The notes under the pieces were generated by a model. That model saw nothing but the letters and a program-made list of their open reading frames with translations, was not told the origin of the DNA and did not search any database. Shown in pieces: positions 10,072-20,200 of a stretch of DNA of 64,000 bases. Position numbers and translations under genes: made by a program. How positions within the stretch are numbered: position 1 is the stretch's first letter; each line of letters begins with the position of its first letter. Origin of the DNA: Leptobrachium leishanense (Eukaryota > Chordata > Amphibia > Anura > Megophryidae); NCBI GenBank assembly GCA_009667805.1, contig CM019063.1:348940862-349004861 (forward strand), in the 5' to 3' direction.

Positions 10072-10966
10072 TTAACCTGCCTGGCGATATTCCCGAGTGT
10101 GACTCGGGGTTAAATTTCGCTACCGCGATCGATAACCCCGAGCTACACTCGGGCTGTATACTCACCGCATCCTTCGCTCACTTGCTGTCTCCGCAGTGTG
10201 ATCGCGGCAGCCAGCGACATGCTTACTGTTCCGCTCCCTGCGAGCCACGCGACGCAGGGGGCGGGTCCAGGGGGAAAATTCAAAAACTGTAAAAAAAAAA
10301 TAATTACTGTAAAATGAAGTTTGTGCAGTGGGTGCTGGGATTCCTGTTCAGTTGTGGACTCCTTTGCCAATGAAATACAGGACACGGGGGTACCAAAAAA
10401 AATTTGAGTATTCTCAAAGCAGCTTTACAGAAATAAAAGGTAAATAAAAATCGTTTGTAAAATGTAATAAGGTTTTCCAATACAAGTTTCGCTGCTGCTT
10501 GCCCCGATCCAACTGTTGGATCGGGGCAAGCACCAGCGAAACTTGTATTGGAATGGAAAGCCCTATTACGATTTTTATTTACCTTTTTATTTCTGTAAAG
10601 CTGCTTTGAGAATAAATCCTCTAATTTTTTTTGGTACCCCCGTGTCCTGTATTTCATTGGCAAAGGAGTCCACAACTGAACAGGAATCCCAGCACCCAGG
10701 AAAGAGGCATGTTTTTGGTTTGATTATATTATTGAATATAATTTATTTCCATTATTTTGGATAATTATTTTTGGGATAATAAATTATTATTTCGTGTTTC
10801 AAACCTTCTCTGACTCAGTGTGTTTACTTGACTCTTGCTTGCATGGATTTCAGTGAGTTATTCCTATGGATTACAGGCTTACTATATAAAACAACACATT
10901 TCCTTTCCAAAAAAATTGAAATGCTTTGACACAATTTTGAAAAAATTAGACCGCCGAAGAGGTTAA
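10072..10966. mobile_element. TTAA-flanked MITE with giant central palindrome
   Basis: The ends TTAACCTGCCTGGCG and CCGCCGAAGAGGTTAA fit a piggyBac-type non-autonomous element with TTAA targets. The centre is a hairpin of about 190-bp arms (about 10322-10506 and 10515-10696). The arms run from GTGCTGGGATTCCTGTTCAG to CCCCGATCCAAC and back, with only scattered mismatches. A truncated inverted copy of the same family is at 36989-37640. Confidence 0.78.
10322..10696. repeat. Long inverted repeat (about 190-bp arms)
   Basis: Near-perfect hairpin with a loop of a few bases at about 10507-10514. Both arms carry the GGTACCCCCGTGTCCTGTAT segment and the GCAGCTTTACAGAAATAAAA segment in opposite orientation. 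Confidence 0.85.
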
Positions 10967-11219
10967 GGGAGAAAGCACATGAGCTTGATCATCCACACGC
11001 AGCATCAATCACTCTGACCAGGCGCTCACGTACCTTGTGTTTGAAAAGTACCCAAGCTACACGAGATACATAACTTGTATGTACGCACAAACGTTACACA
11101 CACTCCCCAAATTGCAAGATTAAAAATATTGTAATTTTATCATCCAATTAATCGAAAAAATAATCGGCCAACTAATCGATTATGAAAATAATCGTTAGTT
11201 GTAGCCCTAGTTCAGTGCA

Positions 11220-11420
11220 TTAGTTCGCCAGGTTTAAATAGGTGAATCCCATAGGTTTCTATGTAGAAACAAACACCGTTTTTATTATTGTTATTCAATT
11301 GTTTATTCTTTTCATTTGCAATAAAAAGTCTTTTCACTTATTTATTGTTTAGGCATTTTTCTGGATTTTTTTCGACAAAATTTTTGATTTCCTTTTTTTT
11401 AATGGCTTTTTTTATTCTGT
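11220..11420. repeat. Left arm of a widely spaced inverted repeat
   Basis: The TTCGCCAGGTTTAAATAGG...GAATCCCATAGG segment and the following AATAAAAAGTCTTTT and AGGCATTTTTC segments reappear inverted at about 17185-17350. They probably belong to one old DNA transposon, now split by the nested insertions between 12 and 17.2 kb. Boundaries are uncertain. Confidence 0.35.
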
Positions 11421-12018
11421 AACAGACTTTTTAAATTATTTATAGGACCTTTTTTTATTTTTGTTCTTAACCCCAGTTTGGCAGCTGATGGACTTTTTTT
11501 GGCGGCACTCGGTGGGCTGCGTTCGGCGATGCACTTCAGCGACCCCGCAGTGAATGCTGAATTCAAAGGGTCAGCAATCTGAATTTGTCAAAGTGCACCA
11601 AACGAGAGCACTTAATTTTGGGTGCTCTCTGTATAACCCCTAAAGACTTTTTGTCAGAACATTGCTGTGCTGTTATTGTGTCGTCTAATAAACATATCTG
11701 TAATAGGAGGTTGAGTGTCCTGGCTCTTCTTTCCAAAATAAGTTACATATCTATATGGAGCATGAGAAGATGCCCAAAAATATTTTTGGTGTTGTCCCTA
11801 AAATTATAATGACTAACAGGGTTATTCAAAGAGAATCGAAAAGTCACTGCACGTTCGGTGACTTTTCGTTCTCTTCATTTCATTGAGATTTGGCGATCCC
11901 ATTTCGGCGACCCTGCTGTGAATTCAGCAAGCACCACAGGGCTGTCGTAGTGCCGGCGTACACTCACTGCAAAACCCGGCAAACACTCACTGCGAAACCG
12001 GGTGAACGCACACCGAAA
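11421..12018. other. No gene seen; TIR-like motifs
   Basis: No believable ORF. At 11817 the sequence CAGGGTTATTCAAAGAG mirrors CTCTTTGAATAACCCTG at 17585-17602, so this may also belong to the old split element. The flanks do not give a clean target duplication. Confidence 0.3.
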
Positions 12019-12666
12019 TAGGGATAGACCAATGTCATTTTTTCAGGACCGATACTGATTACACAGGTCTGCGACTAAAAAGCTGTTTGATTATTTTCAT
12101 CTAATTTCCATGTATTTTGGTGTGCTGAAAACAAATAAAATATTGAAAAAACTCCTAGACGTCATGATTTGCCACAACATGCAAAATTGTCTTCAAATAT
12201 ATGACATTTTTTTAATTTTTGGTATTTTTTTTTATATTATGGGTTTTTAACCAAATTTAAAGTCCAAATTACTATTAATTAATTCACATAAGTGCATTTA
12301 AAATATAAAATGCAAAAAAAACCCTTAAAGGGTTTGTCTGAGTTATGGGGAAAAAAAATAGCACTATAAATCTGATAGTCAGCAATATATACATAAGCTA
12401 AGCAAGTTTTAAGTCTGTTCTTCTAATGATAGAAGGGGTTAATCTTTCCTGAAGAATCCAGTGGGAGGGAGACACAGGGCAGATAGCAGCAGCTCCGGTC
12501 AGTGCAGGGGGCATGGCCAGCACTGTGATGTCTCGTGTACAGACACAGCTGCTCTCACCTGCTTGCCACACTTGTGCACGAATCATCATCAGGTTCTTGG
12601 TTCTAGGCTGTTCACACTTTTTCATCGCAATTCGTGTTAGCTCGTCATTCTTCAACCGTTATGTTA

Positions 12667-14308
12667 TGGCTCCGCAAAAGTGTATTAATTCGCCAGACAG
12701 TTTCTGTTTCATCTGTGGTGAATATACAGTGTTGAAACAACAGCAGAATATTACAGACTTTGTGAAAAAAGTATACTTTTCAGTTTGGGCGCCTCATAAA
12801 GTGTGCAAACGGTGTGTTGAGGACCTCTGAAACTGGTTCAAGGGTAAGAAAAAATCTTTCCGTTATTGATTCCTATGGTATGGCGAGAGCTAAAAGAACC
12901 ATAGTGATGACTGTTACTTTTGTTCATGCGATGTGAAAGGGTTTAATTCCAAATGGAAGCATTCCATTTCATACCCCAATCTTCACTCAGCAATTCATCC
13001 CATCCCCCATGGCACAGATATACCAGTGCCCAAGCCCCCTGCTACCTTGGAAGAGATACCTAGCTCCGATGTAGGTGAAGTCATACCTGAACCAGATGAC
13101 GAATCAAGTTCTGACTTTGAAGATGATACAAGACCAAAATTGTTTTCTCAGGAGGAGATGAATGATTTGGTAAGAGACTTGAATCTTCCCAAAGATGCCG
13201 CTGAGTATTCGGATCAAGGCTGAAAAGCAGGAATTTATTGTTGCCAGGAGTGTCATCTTCATGGTTCAGACATCGTGAAAAGGAGTTCGTTCCTTACTTC
13301 ACCCAGGAAGACAAGTTGGTTTATTGCATCGATGTCGAAGGTCTGATGGGTCAATTTAAAATCCAATATGATTCAGAGCAATGGCGTCTTTTTATAGATT
13401 CTTCAAAAAGAAGTCTCAAAGCAGTTTTACTCCAACGGTTTTTACGGTTCCATACCTGTAGGTCATTCTGTGCACTTGAAGGAAACCTACGAGAACTTGG
13501 AATTGGTTCTTTGTAAACTTAAATATGAAGACCATGGTTGGCAAGTGTGTGGGGACTTGAAGGTCTTGTGCATGCTGCTCGGGCAACAAGCTGGTTATAC
13601 CAAATACCCTTGTTTTCTGTGTCTATGGGATAGTCGAGACCGACAAAATCACTGGACCAAGAAGAGTTGGCAGCCGAGGGTGCTAACAGTCGGTGAAAAA
13701 AATGTCCTCCGAGAAACTTTGGTACCTTCCCATAAAGTTCTTCTACCACCTCTCCACATAAAATTGGGATTGATGAAGCAATTCGTAAAATCACTTCCAA
13801 GAGATGGAGAATGCTTCAAATACTTGGTCACAAAGTTTCCATGCCTGTCAGAGGCAAAATTGAAGGTGTGTTTGTCGGACCAGACATTAGAAGGCTTATA
13901 GTTGATCAAGAGTTTGTCAATACCATGACGGATCCTCAAAAAGAAGGATGGATTGCATTTAAAGAAGTTGTACAGAAATTTTTAGGCAATAACAAAGATC
14001 CTCACTACAAAAAGATCGTTGGAAGAATGCTGAAAGCGTTTCAAGCTTTAGGTTGCCTGATGAGTTTGAAAGTGCATTTCCTCCAGTCCCACCTTGACTA
14101 CTTTCCTCAAAATTTGGGAGCTGTGAGTGAGGAACAAGGTGAACGATTCCACCAAGACATTAAAGAGATGGAAAGGAGATACCATAGAAAATGGAGCATT
14201 ACAATGATCGCAGACTACTGTTGGATGCTTCAGACAGACATTCCAGATGCTACTCACAAGCGTAAATGCACCAAGAGGAGCCTCACAAGGAAGAAGAATC
14301 AAGTTTAG
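12667..14308 (+). pseudogene. Transposon-borne protein with N-terminal Cys motifs, superfamily unassigned
   Basis: Fragments in all three plus frames align as one protein of roughly 540 residues. It starts MAPQKCINSPDSFCFICGEY, a Cys-rich N-terminus, then WAPHKVCKRCVEDL and DDCYFC. Next come an acidic linker (13050-13140), FIDSSKRSLKAVLLQ (13390-13435), HLKETYENLELVL, CGDLKVLCMLLGQQAGYTKY with PCFLCLWDSR (13550-13640), PPLHIKLGLMKQFVK (13750-13790), KFLGNNKDPHYKKI and VSEEQGERFHQDI (14125-14160), ending near the stop at 14306-14308. I recall many unannotated arthropod and vertebrate proteins with this layout. Its carriage between inverted repeats suggests a transposase role, which is inference. 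There are several frameshifts and an early stop at 12828. Confidence 0.7.
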
Positions 14309-14489
14309 TGTGTGTAGTTGAGCTCATTTCAGTTCAAAAAGGATATTCATGAAAATATTGTAATAAAACTTTAATTTTATAAGTCTATTTCCATTTATTT
14401 TGAGGTATTGCCTTATTTAACATAATTACCTAAATTGTCAGGAAACGTGATGTCCTATGACAAAATGGAGGTCATTTTCAGATTCAGCA

Positions 14490-15046
14490 CACCAGAGCCG
14501 CGTTCAATACCTCAGCCGCTGCAAGTGCTAAGTTAGCAACTTGCGATTGAACGCCGCTCAGCGCTCAGCAGTGCTAACCTAACACTTGCAGCGACCCGAG
14601 GAGATGCTTTGTGTTGCTGAGTGTGACGTATTAAAGATGGCCGCCGCCATGATGGCCGCCGCTACAAAGCAAGTAATAATTCCGTAAAGCAATGTTAATT
14701 TTGAGGTTTTTGTTCACCAAAGCACAAAATATTTATTTATTATTTACCCTGCACATAGACATATATTACAGTTCAATTTATAGATTGTTTCAGAACTAAA
14801 CCTAACGTTTATTCATTAAAAACTATCATTTGTGGTGTGTGCATACAAAACGGAATTGTGCTGACTGCTTTTCTTTATCATATTTTGTCCGAGTGATCCG
14901 AAAAACAATCTGAATTTTTCATTAAGAAATCGTCGGCCATTTTGGATTCAAAATTCGCATCCAAAGCGTTCAATGACCCTGCTGCAGCAAACTGAATTGC
15001 TGCGCTGCAGCAATTCAGCAGCTGCTGAGGTATTGAACGAGCCTCT
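14490..15046. mobile_element. Nested MITE with CGTTCAATACCTCAGC inverted ends
   Basis: The left block GAGCCGCGTTCAATACCTCAGC is mirrored by GCTGAGGTATTGAACGAGCCTC at 15025-15046. The interior includes a GATGGCCGCCGCC...ATGGCCGCC stretch that looks like a Kozak or YY1 region but is part of the repeat. The element lies after the pseudogene stop within the larger transposon. Confidence 0.55.
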
Positions 15047-15364
15047 GAAAACATAAAGATTACGTGGAATAACCAAAACAGCTCTCAAAAACATTTTTTG
15101 CAGACCTGTGTTATCAGCAGCTTTTCTGGCCGATTGCTGATATTTGGTGATAATATTCTGTCAATTTTTAAAGTTGTGAAAAAAAACAGCACAAATCTGA
15201 TATTATGTTATGAACTCAATGTGTTTAACATTTAAACATTGCACCACGTCCACTTAATTTATTCAATTTAATAAGATTTTTTTTTCCTTTTAAGCTTTTA
15301 TTTTTACAAACAATAAGACCGTGTCTTTGGCTTTCTTAAAGATCCCTCATGTGACCCTGTATGT

Positions 15365-15634
15365 AAGGGGTTCAGCAACCTTGGCCCTCCAAGGGTTATA
15401 TTACAAAGATGGCCCCAACTTAACCGGAGCTGTTGTAAACCTAACAACCCCATAGACTATGATGGCTCTGGCAAGTTTACAACAGCTCTGGTTAAGTTAG
15501 CAATGACTTTGTAATATTGCCCCACATGTTTTGGAATTACATCTGCCATGATGCTCAGTTTCTCATTAGGTTCTTGGAGCCTCATGGGTAATGCAGTTCC
15601 AAAGCATCTGGAGGACCCAGCTTGCTGACCCCTG
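15365..15634. mobile_element. hAT MITE (CAGGGGTCAGCAA family) with a nested MITE
   Basis: The left end (A)AGGGGTTCAGCAACCTTGGCC and right end GCTGACCCCTG, with internal inverted TTTTGGAATTACATCTGCCAT and TGGGTAATGCAGTTCCAAA segments, define a common hAT MITE family. The flanks CTGTATGT and CTGTAGAA partly agree as an 8-bp duplication. A smaller element at 15392-15522 interrupts it. Confidence 0.65.
15392..15522. mobile_element. Small nested MITE, about 131 bp
   Basis: Inverted ends AGGGTTATATTACAAAG and CTTTGTAATATTGCCCC flank an internal palindrome (AACTTAACCGGAGCTGTTGTAAAC against GTTTACAACAGCTCTGGTTAAGTT). Outside it, the hAT MITE sequence is continuous. Confidence 0.65.
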
Positions 15635-15925
15635 CTGTAGAAATAGACCCTGCATCTCCTGTATAGGGAATTCCCTGCCAGATGGGATGGAAGCCCCATT
15701 TCTGTTGTCGTCATGCTCATGTGCAATATGATCAGTGAGCAGGGGTCGTTCTGCAGTGAGGGCTTACAGCCTGATGTGGGAGAAGCCCCAGATTCCCACA
15801 GTTCTGTGGGATCTTGCGTGTCGCAGCTACAGTGAGCCAACTTGTCCAATTATCGGCAAATAAAATGCCAATACCGATATCAGTAATTTTCTGAAATTGC
15901 AAAACCGATATATCAGTGAAACCCA

Positions 15926-16166
15926 CAAAAAACATCAGGATTAAACACGCCGGAGAAACCCAAACAGCCGCCAATCACAGCGCAGAGCAGCCGCCGGAAA
16001 AAGCCGGCACCGCAGACGAATGGAGTGAAAAAAAAACAACAGTTCGCTTGAATGTTTGAAAAGTGAAACGCTGTTTGCAAAAAACTACTGAGCGAAAATG
16101 TCTGAAATTTACATATAAGATCCAATGAATGATAATAAAAAGGGCTGTTACAGGGAAAAAAACGGT
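15926..16166. other. No gene seen
   Basis: Minus-strand ORFs here are rich in Phe and Cys and have no family features. Nothing further recognised. Confidence 0.3.
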
Positions 16167-17176
16167 TTAACCCCTTCACCGCTGTGTGTGGTGAGCTAAT
16201 TTGTACTGCTTTTGCTCATCATGTTTAAACGCGATTTGAAGCCACATTTTATTATATGACCCAGACATATTATATATTGTTTTTTCCAGCAGACTCGGCA
16301 GATTTATAATATATCATTATTATATGTATGCGTTGTCCTGCCTGAATATTATAACAAAAAAATGCAATAAAAATAGAATTTTTAATCATCTACAGTGTGT
16401 AAAGTGTTTTTTTTCCACATTTTATCACATGAGCGTTTGCAGTTATATTTTCTACGGAGTGCACTTATACAAAAATTAGAAATGGGGACATGTTACATTT
16501 TTTGGGGGGAATTATGTGATTTTTAGCAAACGCAATCCATAGATAAAAAATCTTTAGTGCAGCATCATTGTTCACATAATTGAAATGTGAACAATATACT
16601 TTGAACATACTGTAGTCAGGCCTTTCGAATGACACCCTCCATGACCCCCTAGCTGCCACGGTTCTGGAAATATCGGGGTTCAAAGGAACCCCTTATCTCC
16701 ACCAGGGGATTTCCTTGGGAAATTCCTGGGCAGCTAGTGGTTCTCCGGCTATCTGACATCATTGCGCTATGCGCAATACGTCAGGAGGTGGGGGGGCCCA
16801 GAGGTGGAGCCGCCATCCAAGATGGCAGCCCCCACTGGAGCTAGATCGTGATCTGGCGTTGGATCACGATCTGGCTCGTAAGGGGTTAAAAAAGGCACCG
16901 CTTTAAAGGGCAGACTGCCCTTCAAAGCGGTGCCTTTTTTTTTTTTTTACTGCAAACCCGATCGGGAGGGAGAGGGATCCAAAAGGATTCCCCCACCTTC
17001 CAGGCGATCTCCCGGCATTGCCGGGGGGTCGCCTGGAAATGATGTCATGGCGCGATGACGTCGGGAAGGGCTTAACTTCAGTGTCTGACTTCACTGAAGG
17101 TGTGGGGAACGTCCTCCGCATATAGCGGGAGTCAATGAGGACGTTCCCCACACGTCATCCGCAGCGAAGGGGTTAA
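16167..17176. mobile_element. piggyBac-type MITE, about 1 kb
   Basis: The ends TTAACCCCTTCACCGCTG and CAGCGAAGGGGTTAA lie at TTAA sites. The interior matches the MITE at 35794-36788 in inverted orientation, including TTTAAACGCGATTTGAAGCCACATTTTA, written here only to name the segment near 16224-16250, and the GTGAACAAT segment. A small hairpin near 16873-16940 (GGCACCGCTTTAAAGGGCAG and complement) has a counterpart near 36080-36125. Confidence 0.8.
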
Positions 17177-17184
17177 AAAAAATA

Positions 17185-17350
17185 AACTGACAAAATAAAT
17201 TTTGCATAAAAATCTTGAAAAATGCCTAAAAGATTCTAAAAATAAAGAGACTTTTTACTGCAAAATATTATAATGAACGGTTTATTAGATATTGAATTAA
17301 AACGGGAATATTTTTAACATTGAAGCCTATGGGATTCTCCTGAATAAACC
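17185..17350. repeat. Right arm of the widely spaced inverted repeat
   Basis: Inverted counterpart of 11220-11420, sharing CCTATGGGATTC...AAACCTG. See that entry. Confidence 0.35.
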
Positions 17351-17605
17351 TGTCGAATGAAACCACCGAATGGCAGGGCGATTCGGCAACTTTTCACTGC
17401 TGTTTTGTGTTCTCTGAATAGCCGAAGCATTGCTTCTCTATGGGGATTTCACTGCCCTCGAACAGGCACCGTATGTGCAGGCAATTCTTCGCCAACATTT
17501 GGCGAACTGCCTGCTCTCTGAATAGCCAAATGGCCAGGAAAGGTAACCGTACCCTGAATTTCACTGTTCGGTTACCTTTCGGAGCTCTTTGAATAACCCT
17601 GTATA
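17351..17605. other. No gene seen; repeat-derived
   Basis: This stretch contains several imperfect copies of a TCTCTGAATAGCC motif and ends CTCTTTGAATAACCCTG. It is probably the end of the old DNA element described at 11220 and 11817. Confidence 0.35.
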
Positions 17606-17610
17606 CTTTA

Positions 17611-18179
17611 TGTGACGAGACAGCCACCACTACGCTGTAGCGCAGTACAACAGTTCAAGTGTTTATTTATTTGTGTGTTATTGAAAGTTCGTTAGCCCTT
17701 ATTTTTATAAGTAGCCCAATGTGAATTTCCCTGTTGTTCCCCTGTTCCCCGCTCATTCAGAGCCACGGAAAGTTCACCAGACGAGCTGGCGCCGAGCCCC
17801 AAGATATGGGCTGCGCACAGCAGGTGGGGCCCCAGGTTAACAAAGAGAAATTGGGCAATGGCTCCAGGCAGTGGCAGAAATCACCCCGGGAGGGCTGAGG
17901 GCGGGCCAGGGGAGAACAATGCCTTTTTCCCCTCATAAATACACCTGTGTTCCCCATGCAAAATAAATCACTCTTGTTTGAACCTTTACTCCTGCCTCGG
18001 CCAGTAATTGGGGATAACAGGGCTTTGGGAACCGGGATGCTTCAAGGACCTCTCTACAGCGCTGCAACCTCGGGGTATCCTACGAGCACCAGCGGCACCT
18101 CGCTACCACACTACCGACCTCCAGGTGTACTCGGCGCTGACGGCGGATCTACTCACCCTGAGTAGCGGGATCCGTCACA
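17611..18179 (+). mobile_element. Solo LTR
   Basis: Starts TGTGACGAGACAGCC, ends ATCCGTCACA, and is flanked by the 5-bp duplication CTTTA (17606-17610 and 18180-18184). On the plus strand a CATAAATA TATA-like box at about 17934 is followed about 30 bp later by AATAAA at 17963, then a CT-rich R/U5-like segment. This is promoter and poly(A) architecture typical of retroviral or Gypsy LTRs. No internal coding region remains, so it arose by LTR-LTR recombination. Class (retrovirus or Gypsy) is not decidable from the LTR. Confidence 0.82.
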
Positions 18180-18238
18180 CTTTATGTCAATATTACTTTA
18201 CGCAAATCCATAGAATTGAAAAGCTATTAACCTACAAC

Positions 18239-18323
18239 AAGGGTCAGCAAACTGACCCTCCATGTTTTGGAACTACATCTCCCATGTGGCTCTACCACTC
18301 AATATGGAGGGCCAAAGTTGCTG
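18239..18323. mobile_element. hAT MITE fragment (AGGGGTCAGCAA family)
   Basis: AGGGTCAGCAAACTGACCCTCC at the left is mirrored by GGAGGGCCAAAGTTGCTGAC at the right. Interior TTTTGGAACTACATCTCCCAT is the family signature. The right terminus is cut at the junction with the CR1 tail. Confidence 0.65.
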
Positions 18324-18716
18324 ACATAGAAACATAGAAAAATGTTGGCAGATAAGAACCTTTCGGCCCATCTAGTCTGCCCAATTACATGGATACTTAA
18401 CCTGGATTTATCTTTTGTTTAGGATAGCCTTATGCCTATCCCATGCTTGCTTAAATTCAATTACTGTTTTGGCCTCTACCACTTCTACTGGAAGACTGTT
18501 CCATGTATCCACCACCCTCTCAGTAAAATAATGCTTCCTGATGTTACTTTTAAACCTTTGCCCCTCTAATCTAAGACTATGTCCTCTTGTTTTGCTATTT
18601 TGTTTCCTTTTAAATATACTCCCTTCCTCTACCTTGTGGATTCCCTTTACGTATTTAAATGTTTCTATCATATCTCCTCTGTCTCGTCTTTTTTCCAAGC
18701 TGTACATGTTACAGGA
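18324..18716 (-). mobile_element. CR1 LINE tail, copy 2
   Basis: Only the last ~100 codons of CR1 ORF2 plus the 3' UTR remain. The frame reads MYSLEKRRDRGDMIETFKYV through RVVDTWNSLP, and the element ends in the TTTCTATG-type tail at about 18324-18335. It differs from copy 1 by only a few residues, so it is the same young subfamily. The frame runs on upstream into unrelated sequence and so appears longer than it is. Confidence 0.85.
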
Positions 18717-18957
18717 TTTCCTGTCTTGACCTACAAGAAAATCAATCAGTGCTAAACGCAGGTACCCGGTGCGGAATCTGGTGAACCATCGAGACAGTGT
18801 AGGGGCTGGGACTGTGGACGGAGGCGGTATCAAGCTAGTTTCACGGTCACAGGGGCTGTCCAGGGGAGTTCCACTGGGCGGATCTTTCGTGCAGGATTCA
18901 CGGGAGGAGGGGTTCCGATCTTCCCCGAAGTTGCCCGAACAGGTCTCGACACAACAC
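18717..18957. other. No gene seen
   Basis: GC-rich sequence open in one minus-strand frame, continuous with the CR1 frame, but without recognisable domains. Confidence 0.3.
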
Positions 18958-19425
18958 CGGTGTTCCATCAGATAGTGATATTCATCAGATCGTGAGACCC
19001 CTCCCACTACTTGGCCTAAGGAGCACATCCCCGCCTCCTGACAGGGAGGGGCCAGACCCATGCTCACCTGAATTTCTGCCTCTTGACAAGAGCTAGCACT
19101 CTTTCTCCCCTCCCCACCCCCTGCTAGTCGGGGAAAGAGTGAGGCAGCCCCCGCTCTCCCCCTCATGCCAGTCACACAGGAAGGGAGGAAGCTGCCCCCC
19201 TGTCTCAGCCCCATTACATCCAACAATGACCATGTACAGTTTACCATTATTATCAAATAATTTATTAAATAAAATTTCAACTGTTTTCACACTGAGCATC
19301 ACTTGATTTTCCCTTCCATCCAGCTGGGGCCGCCCATCAGTTTCCAGCACCTCCCATCCAGCTACAGTCCCCCATGAGTTCCTCGCCGTAGTGGGAGGAA
19401 TGTCACTATCTGATAGAACACCGGC
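18958..19425. mobile_element. DNA element with GGTGTTCTATCAGATAGTGA inverted ends
   Basis: GGTGTTCCATCAGATAGTGATATTC at the left (18958 on) is mirrored by GTCACTATCTGATAGAACACC near 19405-19425, and the CTCCCACTAC segment is also mirrored. No transposase is visible. The superfamily is unknown. Confidence 0.55.
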
Positions 19426-19439
19426 ACCACATCCCTGCA

Positions 19440-19925
19440 TTCGTTAAGTTTACACCATGATATCACCAAATGCTGACCTTGGATTACTAGCACCAGATCC
19501 CTCTCCATGCATGCTTGTAGAGAATCTTGGCGCTAGATATTAGCACTAATAGTTTATACAGAGCCCTAGCCTCATACCCTCTTAATTATACAGAGTCCTG
19601 GAATCTGATCCTTCCTTATAGCGGCTTACACAGGCTCCTAGTTGGTTCATACAGTGCCTCAGCCCCAGATCCCTATGTTGGCATCATACACAGAACTGAT
19701 GCATGACATCCCTCGCTTTGCTGGCTTATACAGACCCTCTTAGCACCAAATCCTTCTAGGTGATCACACAGAGGTGTACATGGCGTCGTGTAATAAGCTG
19801 TCTGTTTACATGTTGTTGGCGGATGACACCGTGAGATCGCGTTGGCTATATTAACATATTGCCCATCGCTCCTCCAGCGGTCTCCATTACAGTTCTCTAG
19901 CACTCAGATACACAGGCCCCCTTCT
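19440..19925. repeat. Degenerate tandem repeat
   Basis: Loosely repeated phrases of the type TTATACAGAGCCCTAGC...CATACCCTC recur about every 40-60 bp with heavy divergence. No gene. Confidence 0.4.
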
Positions 19926-19939
19926 TCTCGCTCTGCTTA

Positions 19940-20200
19940 ACCAAACCCTCTCCCTGCCCACACAGCATGTGGCGTCAGAGACGCCGGTCGCGGGATGACG
20001 TCACGGAGGCGGAAGCCTTTCACGCTGCCGACGGCCGGACCGGTGAAGCTTCGCTGCTGGTGGGTCTCGCCGCGCGATGGATCTACGGAGAGCCGGCCTA
20101 ACGATCAGTGCCCCGGGCGCACCGCTGGAATGAAGTGAGGGCAGAGTGTCGGTGAGTGAGGGGAGGGCAGGATACTGCAGCGCCCATACGAGGTGAGTGC
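19940..20200 (+). promoter_or_regulatory. CpG island-like promoter with CRE and ETS sites; possible exon 1
   Basis: High CpG density compared with the flanks. It contains a full palindromic CRE, TGACGTCA (19996-20003), followed by an ETS-type GGAAG (about 20011). Strong splice-donor sequences occur downstream at 20152 (CG/GTGAGT) and 20193 (AG/GTGAGT). A 43-codon frame from ATG 19967 (MWRQRRRSRDDV) is open but short. This is the most convincing host-gene promoter in the window, probably transcribing rightward with a non-coding or short first exon. Direction and gene identity are inference. Confidence 0.45.

Larger units (their letters stand above)
9631..11212 (+). mobile_element. hAT element (TAGGGCTGCAACTAACGATT family), copy A, left-truncated
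   Basis: The right end, near 11178-11212, reads ATAATCGTTAGTTGTAGCCCTA, the terminal repeat of a common vertebrate hAT MITE family. The interior from 9631 (ATTAACCTC...GCCGCTGCTTTG) to the TATGATTTAGTTCTAGGGTTATG motif matches the better-preserved copy at 42576-43434. The left terminus is absent. A piggyBac-type palindromic MITE (10072-10966) is nested inside. Confidence 0.6.
12062..15110 (+). mobile_element. 3.05-kb DNA transposon of unassigned superfamily
   Basis: The terminal inverted repeats are CACAGGTCTGC (12062-12072) and GCAGACCTGTG (15100-15110). A second inverted block, AGCTGTTTGATTATT against AATAACCAAAACAGCT, lies just inside. The flanking trinucleotide TTA occurs on both sides (12059-12061 and 15111-15113). 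Related host MITE sequence near 55915 shows the unoccupied form GATTATC, supporting a 3-bp duplication. It encodes the degraded protein at 12667-14308 and contains a nested MITE at about 14490-15046. Confidence 0.72.
12019..15925. mobile_element. hAT MITE (TAGGGATAGACCGATA family) carrying a nested transposon
   Basis: The left end TAGGGATAGACCAATGTC matches the start of the better-preserved element at 55880 (TAGGGATAGACCGATATG). After the nested transposon ends at 15110 the family sequence resumes with TCAGCAGCTTTTCTGGCCGATTGCTGATA. The right boundary (around AACCGATATATCAGTGAAACCCA) is degenerate and lacks a clear target duplication, so the end coordinate is approximate. Confidence 0.55.

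Noticed and set aside
14635..14665. ATGGCCGCCGCC segment as a host gene start
   Set aside because: It is inside a nested MITE with clear inverted ends.
11817..17602. Single 5.8-kb hAT element with CAGGGTTATTCAAAGAG ends
   Set aside because: The two ends match as inverted repeats, but the 8-bp flanks do not agree, so I kept it only as an unresolved old element.
18408..19280. A 290-residue protein
   Set aside because: Only the last ~100 residues are CR1; the upstream part is a chance open frame running through a junction and a TIR element.
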